From contig NZ_MWSM01000019.1 of NCBI RefSeq assembly GCF_002087075.1, positions 128,208 to 192,207 on the forward strand: a stretch of 64,000 bases of DNA, read 5' to 3'. Below the pieces are notes generated by a model. It was given only the letters and a program-made list of their open reading frames with translations, did not search any database and was not told where the DNA came from. Positions 18,850 through 27,437 of this stretch are shown in pieces (positions within the stretch are counted from its first letter, which is position 1; every line of letters begins with the position of its first letter). This DNA is from Streptococcus pseudopneumoniae ATCC BAA-960 = CCUG 49455 (lineage in GTDB: Bacteria; Bacillota; Bacilli; Lactobacillales; Streptococcaceae). Position numbers and translations under genes: made by a program.

Positions 18850-20584
18850 CTTCTTCTCCCTTCATTTCCAGCTGCTGAGACTGGTAGGTTTGGGCATACC
18901 AGCCATCCAAAGCTAGCAAGTCTTCGTGCCTGCCTCGTTCGATGATTTGACCATTTTGCAGGACTAAAATCAAATCTGCATGGACAACTGCACTGAGGCG
19001 ATGAGCCGTAATAATGGTTGTCTTGTCCTTTCGCGTCTCCTTAAGGTTGTCGATAATCGCATACTCTGTCTTGGCATCCACGGCCGACAAAGAATCATCC
19101 AAAATCAAGATATCAGGGTCTAAAATCATAGCCCGACTCATAGCCAGACGCTGCTTTTGCCCACCAGAAAGACTGACTCCCTTTTCACCAATCAACGTAT
19201 CAAATCCCTGTGACATGGCTACAATGTCTTGGTAAACTTGAGCTAGCTTAGTCGCTTCCTCGACCGCTGAAATGGGCAAGTTAGGATTGCCAAAGCGAAT
19301 ATTGTCTAAAATCGAAGTCGCAAAGAGGAACTGGTCCTGAGGGACGTAGCCCATAAGACTACGAAGGTCTGTCAAACGATAATCGCGAATATCGTGACCA
19401 TTTAGATAAATAGCTCCCTTATCCACATCGTACTCACGCAAGAGGAGTTTAATCAAGGATGTTTTCCCAGAGCCTGTCTGCCCAACCAAGCCCAGAGTTT
19501 GCCCTTTTTCCAAACTAAAGTGAATATCCATTAGCGTTTCCTCGTTTTCAAAAGCAAAGTTATCAATAGCATACTCCAAGCGCCCGTTTTCAATACCATC
19601 CAGAGGAAACTCGGAGTCTTTTACAGATGATTCCTGAGACAAAAGATTCTCAATCCGCTGGTAAGAAACCTTTCCTCGCTGAGTGATATTAAAGAGGAAA
19701 CCAATAGCCATGAGAGGCCAGACCATCATATCCAAATAACTAATAAAAGTGACCAAATTTCCAACTGTAATCTGCCCCTCCCGAACCATCAAAGAGCCGA
19801 CTAAGAGTGTTAAAACATAGGATAATCCAACAAACAAGAAAACCATTGGGTCAAAGAGTCTATCGTATTTCATGGTTTGGAGATTCTTTTGGAAGGTTAA
19901 TTCATTGACTGCCTGAAAGGACTCCAGCTCATCTGCCTGATAACCAAAAGACTTGGTCACTTTGATACCTGATACAGACTCCTGAACCTTGTTATTGAGT
20001 TCAGAAAAGGCATCCTGTGACTCTCCAAAGACCTTATGAGTCTTTCTTCCCAAACGACTGGTCGCATATGCCATAAAAGGCAGGGGTAAAATTGCAACTA
20101 GAGTCATCTGCCAGGAAATGCTAAAGAGCATGGTCAGCAAAGTCACTAAAGCTGTAATAGAGGCATCCACCGCAGATATAACACCACCACCTGCAAGACT
20201 CGTCAAAGAATTGATATCATTGGTTGCGTGTGCCATCAAGTCCCCCGTCCGATAGGTTTGATAAAAGGCTGGAGACATCTTTGTAAAATGCTCAAACAAG
20301 CGAGACCTCATAATCTGCCCCAGACGGTAGGATGTCCCAAGAATATACATACGCCAAACATAGCGCAGATAGTACATACCAAAGGCCGCAAGAAGCAAGT
20401 AAAATAGGTAAATAAGTAGTTCATTCTGAATTAATTGCCCCGATGTGATAGCATCAATGATCCGCCCCATGACCATTGGGGGAATGAGGTTAAGGACAGA
20501 AACCAAGACCAAGGCCACAATTCCGACTAGATAACGGCGTTTTTCTAGCTTAAAAAACCACCAGAGTTTTTGAATAATGGACAT
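18839..20584 (-). CDS. ABC exporter, half transporter with degenerate ATPase site
   Basis: A 581-residue half transporter: six membrane helices and an ATPase domain with Walker A GQTGSGKTS and signature LSGGQKQR. In Walker B (ILILDDSLSAVD) the catalytic glutamate is replaced by aspartate. That is the mark of the non-hydrolysing site in heterodimeric exporters such as LmrCD or BmrCD, and it pairs with the intact site of the downstream subunit. I chose the ATG at 20584 because AAAGGAA lies upstream; a start 21 bp earlier is weaker. Confidence 0.92.
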   Translation of the reverse strand: MSIIQKLWWFFKLEKRRYLVGIVALVLVSVLNLIPPMVMGRIIDAITSGQLIQNELLIYLFYLLLAAFGMYYLRYVWRMYILGTSYRLGQIMRSRLFEHFTKMSPAFYQTYRTGDLMAHATNDINSLTSLAGGGVISAVDASITALVTLLTMLFSISWQMTLVAILPLPFMAYATSRLGRKTHKVFGESQDAFSELNNKVQESVSGIKVTKSFGYQADELESFQAVNELTFQKNLQTMKYDRLFDPMVFLFVGLSYVLTLLVGSLMVREGQITVGNLVTFISYLDMMVWPLMAIGFLFNITQRGKVSYQRIENLLSQESSVKDSEFPLDGIENGRLEYAIDNFAFENEETLMDIHFSLEKGQTLGLVGQTGSGKTSLIKLLLREYDVDKGAIYLNGHDIRDYRLTDLRSLMGYVPQDQFLFATSILDNIRFGNPNLPISAVEEATKLAQVYQDIVAMSQGFDTLIGEKGVSLSGGQKQRLAMSRAMILDPDILILDDSLSAVDAKTEYAIIDNLKETRKDKTTIITAHRLSAVVHADLILVLQNGQIIERGRHEDLLALDGWYAQTYQSQQLEMKGEEDAE

Positions 20585-20638
20585 AAAATTCCTTTCTAGT
20601 TCCAAATGGAAACCTGAGACTCCGACCCCAGGTTTTTC

Positions 20639-21255
20639 TTATTCATAGGTTACAACTGTAACGTCACCTTTGTCATACTCAGCGATAAAGATATTGGCTA
20701 CATTGTCATGCCCTTGTTTGCCGAGATTATCAATCAACCACTCTTCGCTACAGCCAAGCGATTCCAAGACTTCTACTTGGATAACACCATCAGTCACAAT
20801 TAGATACTTAGGATTTTCATCTCCCATTTGGACCACGATGAGTTGGTCATTTTGCTCCTGCACAGCTCGTTCAACTTGCTTCATCTGGAAAATCCCTTGG
20901 CTACGAAGTTTGAGGGTTACATCCACCCCAAACAAATCAACCGAACGACAGGCTTCTAGGTCAATCTTCTCATGTTTGATGAGGAGAGTTGGCTTACCAT
21001 CAATCAAACATTTCACAAAACGAATATTATGAAGCCACTTGAGGGTCAAAACCAAAATAGTCCACATCAGTAAAATCACCTCGTACTGCAAAATGCTGAT
21101 AGAACTATTGTAAATCACACCACCAATGATAGCACAGAGAACATAATTCTGAATTTAATCTGTCGCAGAGTTAGGTGCTAAGTTCCCCTTTCCTGTCACA
21201 TTGATAACAAAACAAGTGAGAAGAGCCCCAAGGCCAGTTCGATTACAATTTCCAT
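20639..21255 (-). pseudogene. DUF421 (YetF-like) membrane protein, broken
   Basis: The gene encodes a YetF-type protein with N-terminal helices and a C-terminal DUF421 domain, normally about 210 residues. From the ATG at 21255 the frame runs MEIVIELALGLFSLV and then hits TGA. One base later the expected frame resumes (INVTGKGNLAPNSATD), runs into an in-frame TAA where Gln is expected, and continues as IQNYVLCAIIGGVIYNSS into the intact remainder. One deletion in a T run and one nonsense change therefore remove the N-terminal membrane part. A late ATG at 21118 could give a 159-residue remnant. Its DUF3290 partner lies just upstream and is intact. Confidence 0.85.
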
Positions 21256-21266
21256 ACAGTTGAGTG

Positions 21267-21722
21267 TCACTTGTTTACCTTCACCAATTCAATAACGTCT
21301 GTTTGATGCAATTCTAATTTCTTTAAAAGATACTTGTCTAATTCGCTCCCGTTCATAGCACGATAGACATTTGAACCTACCTTGACAAGCGCTCCATCAG
21401 TGGTAACTGAAGTATTTACGTAAACTTCTGATTTATCCACTCCCAAGTCTTTGGAAACGACCTCTATAAAATGAAGTGAAGTTTGAAATTGGTTGTTAGA
21501 GGCTTGATTGGTCTGGTATTTTGAAATTGTCACCAAAAGCATGGCTACTAAAGTCAAGGCTAAAATCATGACCAATTCCCGAAACTTAGTCCCCTTTTTA
21601 TCTCGATAAGCTTTAAAAGCAAAAAAACCTGTGATAGCTAGGAGAATAATCCCAAAGCCAATCATGATTCCATTTTGCTGACTGATTTGGCTAAGAACAT
21701 ATTCATATGAGTAAAATTTCAT
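21267..21722 (-). CDS. DUF3290 membrane protein
   Basis: A 151-residue protein with two N-terminal hydrophobic segments (about residues 18-36 and 48-66) and a soluble C-terminal half. The family is typically encoded directly upstream of a DUF421/YetF gene, as here, and the two probably work together at the membrane. Since the partner is broken in this strain, this gene may be on its way to loss. The biochemical role is not known. Confidence 0.8.
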   Translation of the reverse strand: MKFYSYEYVLSQISQQNGIMIGFGIILLAITGFFAFKAYRDKKGTKFRELVMILALTLVAMLLVTISKYQTNQASNNQFQTSLHFIEVVSKDLGVDKSEVYVNTSVTTDGALVKVGSNVYRAMNGSELDKYLLKKLELHQTDVIELVKVNK

Positions 21723-21772
21723 TTATTTTCACGCCTTTTCATAAAATCATTCTTCATTATAAATGAAAGAGG

Positions 21773-21806
21773 GTGATTTTTCAAACCATACGTTGGGGAA
21801 ATAGAC
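21773..21806 (+). repeat. 34-bp direct repeat, left copy
   Basis: This is identical over 34 bp to 23778-23811. The two copies bracket the SdpI-like/ArsR/CPBP module. The left copy lies upstream of the DUF3290 gene; the right copy runs straight into the exoA promoter. Confidence 0.9.
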
Positions 21807-21848
21807 ATATCAGACCAACTTCTCAAACTAATGACTCCAGTAGCTATT

Positions 21849-22493
21849 TCAAGATTCTAATTTTGATAATTGATAAGAATAGACACTAGGAATTATCACT
21901 ACAAAGAAAAGTGTCAAGAAGAATACCCAGTAAACATATAGTTGCACAAAGGAATTTAGAAACAATAACAATCATCCGAATACCCAAATTTTCCCAGCTA
22001 GGCGATGCGTTTTTCTCCAGTTTTTATCATTCTCTAAGGTCCACGGTAGTCGAATACCGATTATATAATTTCGGTGTGTTTTTGGTAGATAATTTCCAAT
22101 TACGATCATCACGACTCCCATAAAAATCTGAGCTAGTAGCCCACTCATCATGGAATAACCCAAAGATTCTCCGAAGATAGAAATCATTAATAGACAAGAT
22201 ACAAAAGGAATAATCCAGTAAATCAAGAGTTGTATTTTTGAACTGATATTGCTAGATTTAGGATCCTTAATCATTAAAAATAGAAGCAACCAATGCATCA
22301 AAAGCATGAGAGTCGGTAATCCAAAGATAGCAGACATTTTATGATTGTAGCCATCTGCTTGACCCAGTAGATTAAAATGAGTGGGTATCTCCTCTGGTAA
22401 TTGATTCCAGAAAACACAACCTACAAGGGAAGGTAGTAGGATGAGAATGCTCGTAAATAATACCAATTTCTTATTGATTTTTATCTTCATCAA
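21849..22493 (-). pseudogene. SdpI-like immunity protein with premature stop
   Basis: The frame 22493-21849 would give a 214-residue multi-helix protein of the SdpI/DUF1648 family. It has LPEEIPTHFNLLGQADGY near residue 32 and IGIRLPWTLENDKNWRKTHR near 145. A TGA at 21974-21972 stops it at residue 173. After that stop the same frame continues with plausible helix sequence (VYWVFFLTLFFVVIIPSVYS) to a natural end, so a single nonsense change splits the gene. The remaining 173 residues might still act. It overlaps the ArsR gene by 23 bp; in Bacillus the sdpR-sdpI pair has the same make-up, where SdpI gives immunity and sequesters the repressor. Confidence 0.8.
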
Positions 22494-22758
22494 AATGATC
22501 TCCTTTCAGATCTGCTAACCAAACCATTATATCCTCTAAAACCGATGTATTTAACTCATAATAAATAAAGTTTTTTTCTTTCATTTCATGAATCAAATCC
22601 GCTGCTTTCAAAATCGTAAGATGGTGTGAAATAGTTGCACTAGTCAACTCAAATTGACTGGCAATTTCTCCTGCAGGTAATCTACCTGTTTTGAGTAAAT
22701 TCAAAATCTCTCTCCTAACTGGATGAGATAAGGCTTTAAAGCTATTTGCAAAACTCAT
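22471..22758 (-). CDS. ArsR-family regulator (SdpR-like)
   Basis: A 95-residue winged-helix repressor: FKALSHPVRREILNLLKTGR, then the recognition helix TSATISHHLTILKAADLI and the beta wing with EKNFIYYELN. It has no CxC metal site, like SdpR and unlike metal-sensing ArsR proteins. It overlaps both neighbours (CPBP by 17 bp, SdpI-like by 23 bp), so all three are one transcript. It probably represses the module's own promoter upstream of the CPBP gene. Confidence 0.9.
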   Translation of the reverse strand: MSFANSFKALSHPVRREILNLLKTGRLPAGEIASQFELTSATISHHLTILKAADLIHEMKEKNFIYYELNTSVLEDIMVWLADLKGDHFDEDKNQ

Positions 22759-23641
22759 AATGACTCCTTTCCCTCTGTAATATTAGTAGGGCTAGGACTA
22801 AGCAAGGTAGAACTGATAGTATTCCTGTCGGTGATGGGCCTAAAATCAAGAGGCTTGAAACTTTTTCTCCTGGTAATTGAAAGAGTAACCCAATACCGGC
22901 AGTTGCATTGATTGCCCCATGAAATAGGGCAGAAGCCCAGATAGAACCTGTCTTTTCAAACAACCAGCTCAACAATATTCCTAGGCTAAAACAAAATAGA
23001 AACATAGCAACAACTCCCAAAACGGGATAAGAAAAATAAGATAGTCCATAATTATAGCCTTGCAAATTGATTGGTAGATGCCAAAGACTCCAAATGAGAC
23101 CAAGCAAGACATGAGTCTGGACTCTTGAAAAGCGTCCTCTTAGCACTGGGTAAAGATAGCCACGCCAACCAATTTCCTCCCCTAATGCAAAGAAACTATT
23201 AAGAAAAGGAGCGTAAGTCAAACTAGCTAGGATTTGAATCAAAGCCAAGAAAGATAAGGGAATGGCTGATTGAGAGACACCTTTTTCTTGTAAAATAGCT
23301 TGAATAGATTCAAAACCAAGGCTGAAATTGCTAGGAAATACAAGAAAATAAAGTCCCGCTCCTAAAAAACTGATAACTGCTGGTAACCAGATAGCTAGTA
23401 AGTAAAAGCGCCAGTTCCTCTTGAGATTCACGGCTAATTTAGATTTGATTCCACTAGGTTGATTCGTGATTTTCCCTAAGAGAAAGACTGCAAGCGCAGG
23501 CATCCACATGGCTACAATACTAGCAAGTTGACTCCATGGAGAATTTAGACCAACACCACCTATCCATAGTGCCAACCATATTATCCAAGCAAGGGCATAA
23601 GCCAAGACCACAAAAAGAAGGATTGTTCTCTTATTTGACAT
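22742..23641 (-). CDS. CPBP-family intramembrane protease
   Basis: A 299-residue integral membrane protein with about eight hydrophobic segments. The CPBP (CAAX protease and bacteriocin-processing) motifs are present: EEIGWRGYLYPVLRGR near residue 160, WSLWHLPIN near 188, and a later FHGAINATAG. Members of this family in Gram-positive bacteria often give immunity to peptide toxins. Together with the SdpR/SdpI-like genes this suggests a peptide-defence operon. Confidence 0.88.
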   Translation of the reverse strand: MSNKRTILLFVVLAYALAWIIWLALWIGGVGLNSPWSQLASIVAMWMPALAVFLLGKITNQPSGIKSKLAVNLKRNWRFYLLAIWLPAVISFLGAGLYFLVFPSNFSLGFESIQAILQEKGVSQSAIPLSFLALIQILASLTYAPFLNSFFALGEEIGWRGYLYPVLRGRFSRVQTHVLLGLIWSLWHLPINLQGYNYGLSYFSYPVLGVVAMFLFCFSLGILLSWLFEKTGSIWASALFHGAINATAGIGLLFQLPGEKVSSLLILGPSPTGILSVLPCLVLALLILQRERSHYEFCK

Positions 23642-23777
23642 ATATGTAACTTCACTTTCTATTTAGATATTTTTCTAAATAACATTATACACCTTTCTAT
23701 TCTAAACACAAGAGCTATTTAGATTTTTTTCTAAATAGTTTAGGGAATTTTTATTTTCTCAGGATAAAGTCTAAAGA

Positions 23778-23811
23778 GTGATTTTTCAAACCATACGTTG
23801 GGGAAATAGAC
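23778..23811 (+). repeat. 34-bp direct repeat, right copy
   Basis: This is identical to 21773-21806. It directly precedes the exoA promoter (a TATAAT lies near 23821). The pair of repeats marks the edges of a likely insertion or deletion unit of about 2.0 kb. Confidence 0.9.
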
Positions 23812-23860
23812 CTTTTTTTGGTATAATAAAATCTATAATCTGAATGAAAAAGGTAACTTT

Positions 23861-24688
23861 ATGAAACTTATCTCATGGAATATTGATTCCCTAAACGCTG
23901 CCCTAACTAGTGATTCAGCTCGTGCCAAATTGTCCCAAGAAGTCCTACAAACCTTGGTCGCTGAAAATGCTGATATTATCGCTATCCAAGAAACCAAGCT
24001 TTCTGCCAAAGGGCCTACAAAGAAACACTTGGAAATTTTAGAAGAACTCTTCCCAGGCTACGAAAACACGTGGCGCTCTTCTCAAGAACCTGCCCGCAAA
24101 GGCTATGCTGGTACTATGTTCCTCTATAAGAAAGAACTCACACCTACTGTCACTTTCCCAGAAATCGGTGCCCCTTCTACCATGGACTTGGAAGGCCGCA
24201 TCATCACTTTGGAATTTGATAAATTTTTCGTGACCCAGGTTTACACACCAAATGCTGGTGATGGTCTCAAACGCTTGGAAGAACGCCAAGTCTGGGATGT
24301 CAAATATGCTGAGTACTTGGCTGAACTAGACAAAGAAAAACCAGTTCTTGCGACCGGTGATTACAACGTTGCCCACAATGAAATCGACCTTGCAAATCCT
24401 GCTAGCAACCGCCGTTCACCAGGATTTACCGACGAGGAACGTGCTGGATTTACCAACCTTTTGGCAACTGGATTTACAGACACCTTCCGCCATGTTCACG
24501 GCGATGTTCCTGAACGCTACACTTGGTGGGCACAACGCAGCAAGACTTCTAAAATCAACAATACAGGCTGGAGAATCGACTACTGGCTCACAAGTAACCG
24601 CATCTCTGACAAGGTGACCAAGTCTGATATGATCGACTCAGGAGCTCGTCAAGACCATACACCGATTGTCTTGGAGATTGAACTCTAA
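23861..24688 (+). CDS. exoA: Exodeoxyribonuclease III/AP endonuclease
   Basis: A 275-residue member of the exonuclease III family, which cleaves DNA at abasic sites in base-excision repair. Motifs: MKLISWNIDSLNA at the start, IIAIQETKLS with the metal-binding Glu, VYTPNAGDGL, LATGDYNVAHNEIDLANP and the final SGARQDHTPIVLEI with the catalytic Asp-His. Length and start are standard. It shares a transcript with the VOC protein that follows by 11 bp. Confidence 0.96.
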   Translation: MKLISWNIDSLNAALTSDSARAKLSQEVLQTLVAENADIIAIQETKLSAKGPTKKHLEILEELFPGYENTWRSSQEPARKGYAGTMFLYKKELTPTVTFPEIGAPSTMDLEGRIITLEFDKFFVTQVYTPNAGDGLKRLEERQVWDVKYAEYLAELDKEKPVLATGDYNVAHNEIDLANPASNRRSPGFTDEERAGFTNLLATGFTDTFRHVHGDVPERYTWWAQRSKTSKINNTGWRIDYWLTSNRISDKVTKSDMIDSGARQDHTPIVLEIEL

Positions 24689-24699
24689 GGAGAAAACGA

Positions 24700-25086
24700 A
24701 TGGACTATCAAGCTGTCATTCCTGAATTTGTAGTATCTGACATCGAAAAATCACGTCACTTCTACTGCGACCTGCTAGGATTCTCTGTCGAATACGAGCG
24801 TCCCGAGGAGAAATTTCTCTTCCTCTCGCTTGAAGACTGCCAACTTATGCTAGAAGAAGGCAGCGCAGAAGAATTAGCTCAGCTGACCTATCCTTTCGGG
24901 CGCGGTGTCAATATTTCCTTTGGCATTGCAGATGTTCCTCAGCTCCACCAAAAACTGCTGGAAGCTGACTATCCTATCCATCGTCCCCTGACAAAAAGAG
25001 AATTTCGAGTAGGAGATAGCTTTATATATCCCCATGAATTTGCGATTTTGGATCCAGATGGCTATTTTTTAAGATTTAGCGAGTAG
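24700..25086 (+). CDS. VOC-family (glyoxalase/bleomycin-resistance-like) protein
   Basis: A 128-residue protein with the paired beta-alpha-beta-beta-beta fold of vicinal oxygen chelate proteins. It begins IPEFVVSDIEKSRHFYCDLLGF and ends with FAILDPDGYFLRFSE, the usual metal-ligand or closing strand. It could be a small-molecule-binding resistance protein or an enzyme; the sequence does not decide. A terminator follows at 25126. Confidence 0.85.
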   Translation: MDYQAVIPEFVVSDIEKSRHFYCDLLGFSVEYERPEEKFLFLSLEDCQLMLEEGSAEELAQLTYPFGRGVNISFGIADVPQLHQKLLEADYPIHRPLTKREFRVGDSFIYPHEFAILDPDGYFLRFSE

Positions 25087-25125
25087 AATAATAAAGATTG
25101 GGAAAAAGTCTTTAAAGTTAGAAAG

Positions 25126-25170
25126 AGGCATATTGTCAGGTATTTAAAAACCTAATAATATGCCCTTTTA
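25126..25170 (+). terminator. Terminator after exoA/VOC
   Basis: AGGCATATT and AATATGCCC form a stem with an inner pairing AGGT/ACCT, followed by a T run. Confidence 0.7.
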
Positions 25171-25335
25171 TGATGGAAAAACCTTCTAAATGTTAGTCAA
25201 TAAGTTAATTCTTGCCCATTTTTATTATATTTGTTCGTTTTTTAAACCAAAACACTAACAAAACAGTTGATTTCTAAAGTTATTTAGTGTAAAATAAAAA
25301 CATTGGCTCAAGCCTATTTGAAATTGAATATCATG

Positions 25336-25402
25336 TTACTTGTTTATGTCGTGAATTGGCACGACGTTTCTACAAGGTGCCGGAACACCTAACAATAAGT
25401 AA
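25336..25402 (+). promoter_or_regulatory. Guanine riboswitch aptamer of xpt-pbuX
   Basis: The three-way junction can be read directly. P1 is TTACTTGT with ATAAGTAA. P2 is GTCGTG-AATTGG-CACGAC. The joining segment GTTTCTAC is the conserved J2/3, P3 is AGGTGCCGGAACACCT, and J3/1 is AACA with the C that specifies guanine rather than adenine. Downstream, ACTTACTT near 25446 can pair with the 3' side of P1. A TACTTA/TAAGTA stem followed by a T-rich run near 25449-25478 can serve as the off-state terminator. Confidence 0.88.
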
Positions 25403-25538
25403 GTTAACTTGGAGATATGGCCGTTTTTGCCATGCCTATTTTGGGGACTTACTTAGGGATTAAGTAGATCCTTTTTCTATTTCTTGCTGGAAACTATAAA
25501 CAAGCAAATGGATTGGCTTTTAGACTTTAGGAGGTCTT

Positions 25539-26120
25539 ATGAAATTATTAGAAGAGCGCATCCTCAAGGATGGGCATATCTTGGGTGACAACATCCTCAA
25601 GGTGGATTCCTTTTTAACCCACCAAGTTGACTTTAGCTTGATGCGAGAGATTGGTAAGGTTTTTGCGGAAAAATTTGCTGCTGCTGGCATTACTAAGGTT
25701 GTGACCATTGAAGCGTCAGGCATTGCCCCAGCCCTTTTTACAGCTGAATCCTTAAACATTCCCATGATTTTCGCTAAAAAAGCTAAAAACATCACTATGA
25801 ATGAAGGCATCTTAACTGCCCAAGTCTACTCCTTTACCAAGCAGGTAACCAGCACCGTTTCTATCGCTGGAAAATTCCTCTCACCAGAGGACAAGGTATT
25901 GATTATCGACGATTTCCTTGCTAACGGCCAAGCTGCTAAAGGCTTGATTCAGATCATCGAACAGGCTGGAGCCACAGTCGAAGCTATCGGTATCGTAATT
26001 GAAAAATCTTTCCAAGATGGCCGTGATTTGCTTGAAAAAGCAGGTTACCCTGTTCTATCACTCGCTCGTTTGGATCGTTTTGAAAATGGTCAAGTCGTAT
26101 TTAAGGAGGCAGATCTCTAA
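25539..26120 (+). CDS. xpt: Xanthine phosphoribosyltransferase
   Basis: A 193-residue type I phosphoribosyltransferase that salvages xanthine to XMP. It has the PRPP-binding segment [17 protein letters not shown] and the N-terminal [12 protein letters not shown] typical of Xpt. AGGAGG lies upstream of the ATG. The stop overlaps the pbuX start. The guanine riboswitch upstream fits purine-repressed expression. Confidence 0.96.
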   Translation: MKLLEERILKDGHILGDNILKVDSFLTHQVDFSLMREIGKVFAEKFAAAGITKVVTIEASGIAPALFTAESLNIPMIFAKKAKNITMNEGILTAQVYSFTKQVTSTVSIAGKFLSPEDKVLIIDDFLANGQAAKGLIQIIEQAGATVEAIGIVIEKSFQDGRDLLEKAGYPVLSLARLDRFENGQVVFKEADL

Positions 26121-27382
26121 TGCAAACTCAAGAAAAACATTCGCAAGCAGCCGTTCTTGGCTTGCAGCACTTACTAGCCATGTACTCAGGATCTATCCTG
26201 GTTCCCATCATGATTGCGACAGCCCTTGGCTATTCAACTGAGCAGTTGACCTACCTGATTTCCACAGATATCTTCATGTGTGGTGTGGCAACCTTCCTCC
26301 AACTCCAACTCAACAAATACTTTGGGATTGGGCTACCAGTCGTTCTTGGGGTTGCCTTCCAGTCGGTAGCTCCCTTGATTATGATTGGGCAAAGCCATGG
26401 TAGTGGCGCTATGTTTGGTGCCCTTATCGCATCAGGGATTTACGTGGTTCTTGTTTCAGGTATCTTCTCAAAAGTAGCCAATCTCTTCCCATCTATCGTA
26501 ACAGGATCTGTTATTACCACGATTGGTTTAACCTTGATCCCTGTCGCTATTGGAAATATGGGAAATAACGTTCCAGAACCAACTGGTCAAAGTCTCTTGC
26601 TTGCAGCTATTACTGTTCTGATTATCCTCTTGATCAACATCTTTACCAAAGGATTTATCAAGTCTATCTCTATTTTGATTGGTCTGGTTGTTGGAACCGC
26701 CATTGCTGCTAGCATGGGTTTGGTGGACTTCTCTCCTGTTGCGTCAGCACCACTTGTCCATGTCCCAACTCCACTCTACTTTGGGATGCCAACCTTTGAA
26801 ATCTCATCTATTGTCATGATGTGTATCATCGCAACGGTGTCTATGGTTGAGTCGACTGGTGTTTACCTAGCCTTGTCTGATATCACGAAAGATCCAATCG
26901 ACAGCACGCGCCTGCGCAACGGTTACCGCGCAGAAGGTTTGGCCGTACTTCTCGGAGGAATCTTTAACACCTTCCCTTACACCGGATTTTCACAAAACGT
27001 TGGTTTGGTTAAATTATCAGGTATCAAGACTCGCCTGCCAATCTACTACGCAGCTGGTTTCCTGGTTCTCCTTGGACTCCTTCCTAAGTTTGGTGCCCTT
27101 GCTCAAATCATTCCGAGCCCTGTCCTCGGTGGTGCCATGCTGGTGATGTTTGGTTTTGTATCCATTCAAGGGATGCAAATCCTCGCTCGTGTTGACTTTG
27201 CTAACAATGAACATAACTTCCTTATCGCAGCTGTTTCAATCGCTGCAGGTGTCGGACTCAACAACAGTAATCTCTTTGTCAGCATGCCGACAGCCTTCCA
27301 AATGTTCTTCTCAAACGGAATCGTCGTAGCTAGCCTACTCGCCATTGTACTCAATGCTGTATTAAATCATAAAAAGCAATAA
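26120..27382 (+). CDS. pbuX: Xanthine permease
   Basis: A 420-residue nucleobase:cation symporter-2 (NCS2) transporter with about 13 hydrophobic segments. Family motifs: GLQHLLAMYSGSILVPI, a QSVAP segment in the third helix region, and GIFNTFPYTGFSQNVGLV. It is translationally coupled to xpt, and together they import and salvage xanthine. Confidence 0.95.
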   Translation: MQTQEKHSQAAVLGLQHLLAMYSGSILVPIMIATALGYSTEQLTYLISTDIFMCGVATFLQLQLNKYFGIGLPVVLGVAFQSVAPLIMIGQSHGSGAMFGALIASGIYVVLVSGIFSKVANLFPSIVTGSVITTIGLTLIPVAIGNMGNNVPEPTGQSLLLAAITVLIILLINIFTKGFIKSISILIGLVVGTAIAASMGLVDFSPVASAPLVHVPTPLYFGMPTFEISSIVMMCIIATVSMVESTGVYLALSDITKDPIDSTRLRNGYRAEGLAVLLGGIFNTFPYTGFSQNVGLVKLSGIKTRLPIYYAAGFLVLLGLLPKFGALAQIIPSPVLGGAMLVMFGFVSIQGMQILARVDFANNEHNFLIAAVSIAAGVGLNNSNLFVSMPTAFQMFFSNGIVVASLLAIVLNAVLNHKKQ

Positions 27383-27383
27383 G

Positions 27384-27408
27384 AAAAAGAGGTGCGAGCC
27401 TCTTTTTT
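27384..27408 (+). terminator. pbuX terminator, left copy of a 25-bp repeat
   Basis: AGAGG-TGCGAG-CCTCT forms a compact hairpin with flanking A and T runs that allow function in both directions. All 25 bases recur at 30326-30350, on the other side of the Sau3AI-like system. Confidence 0.85.
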
Positions 27409-27437
27409 TGTTTATCACAAATTGATTATAAATACTA

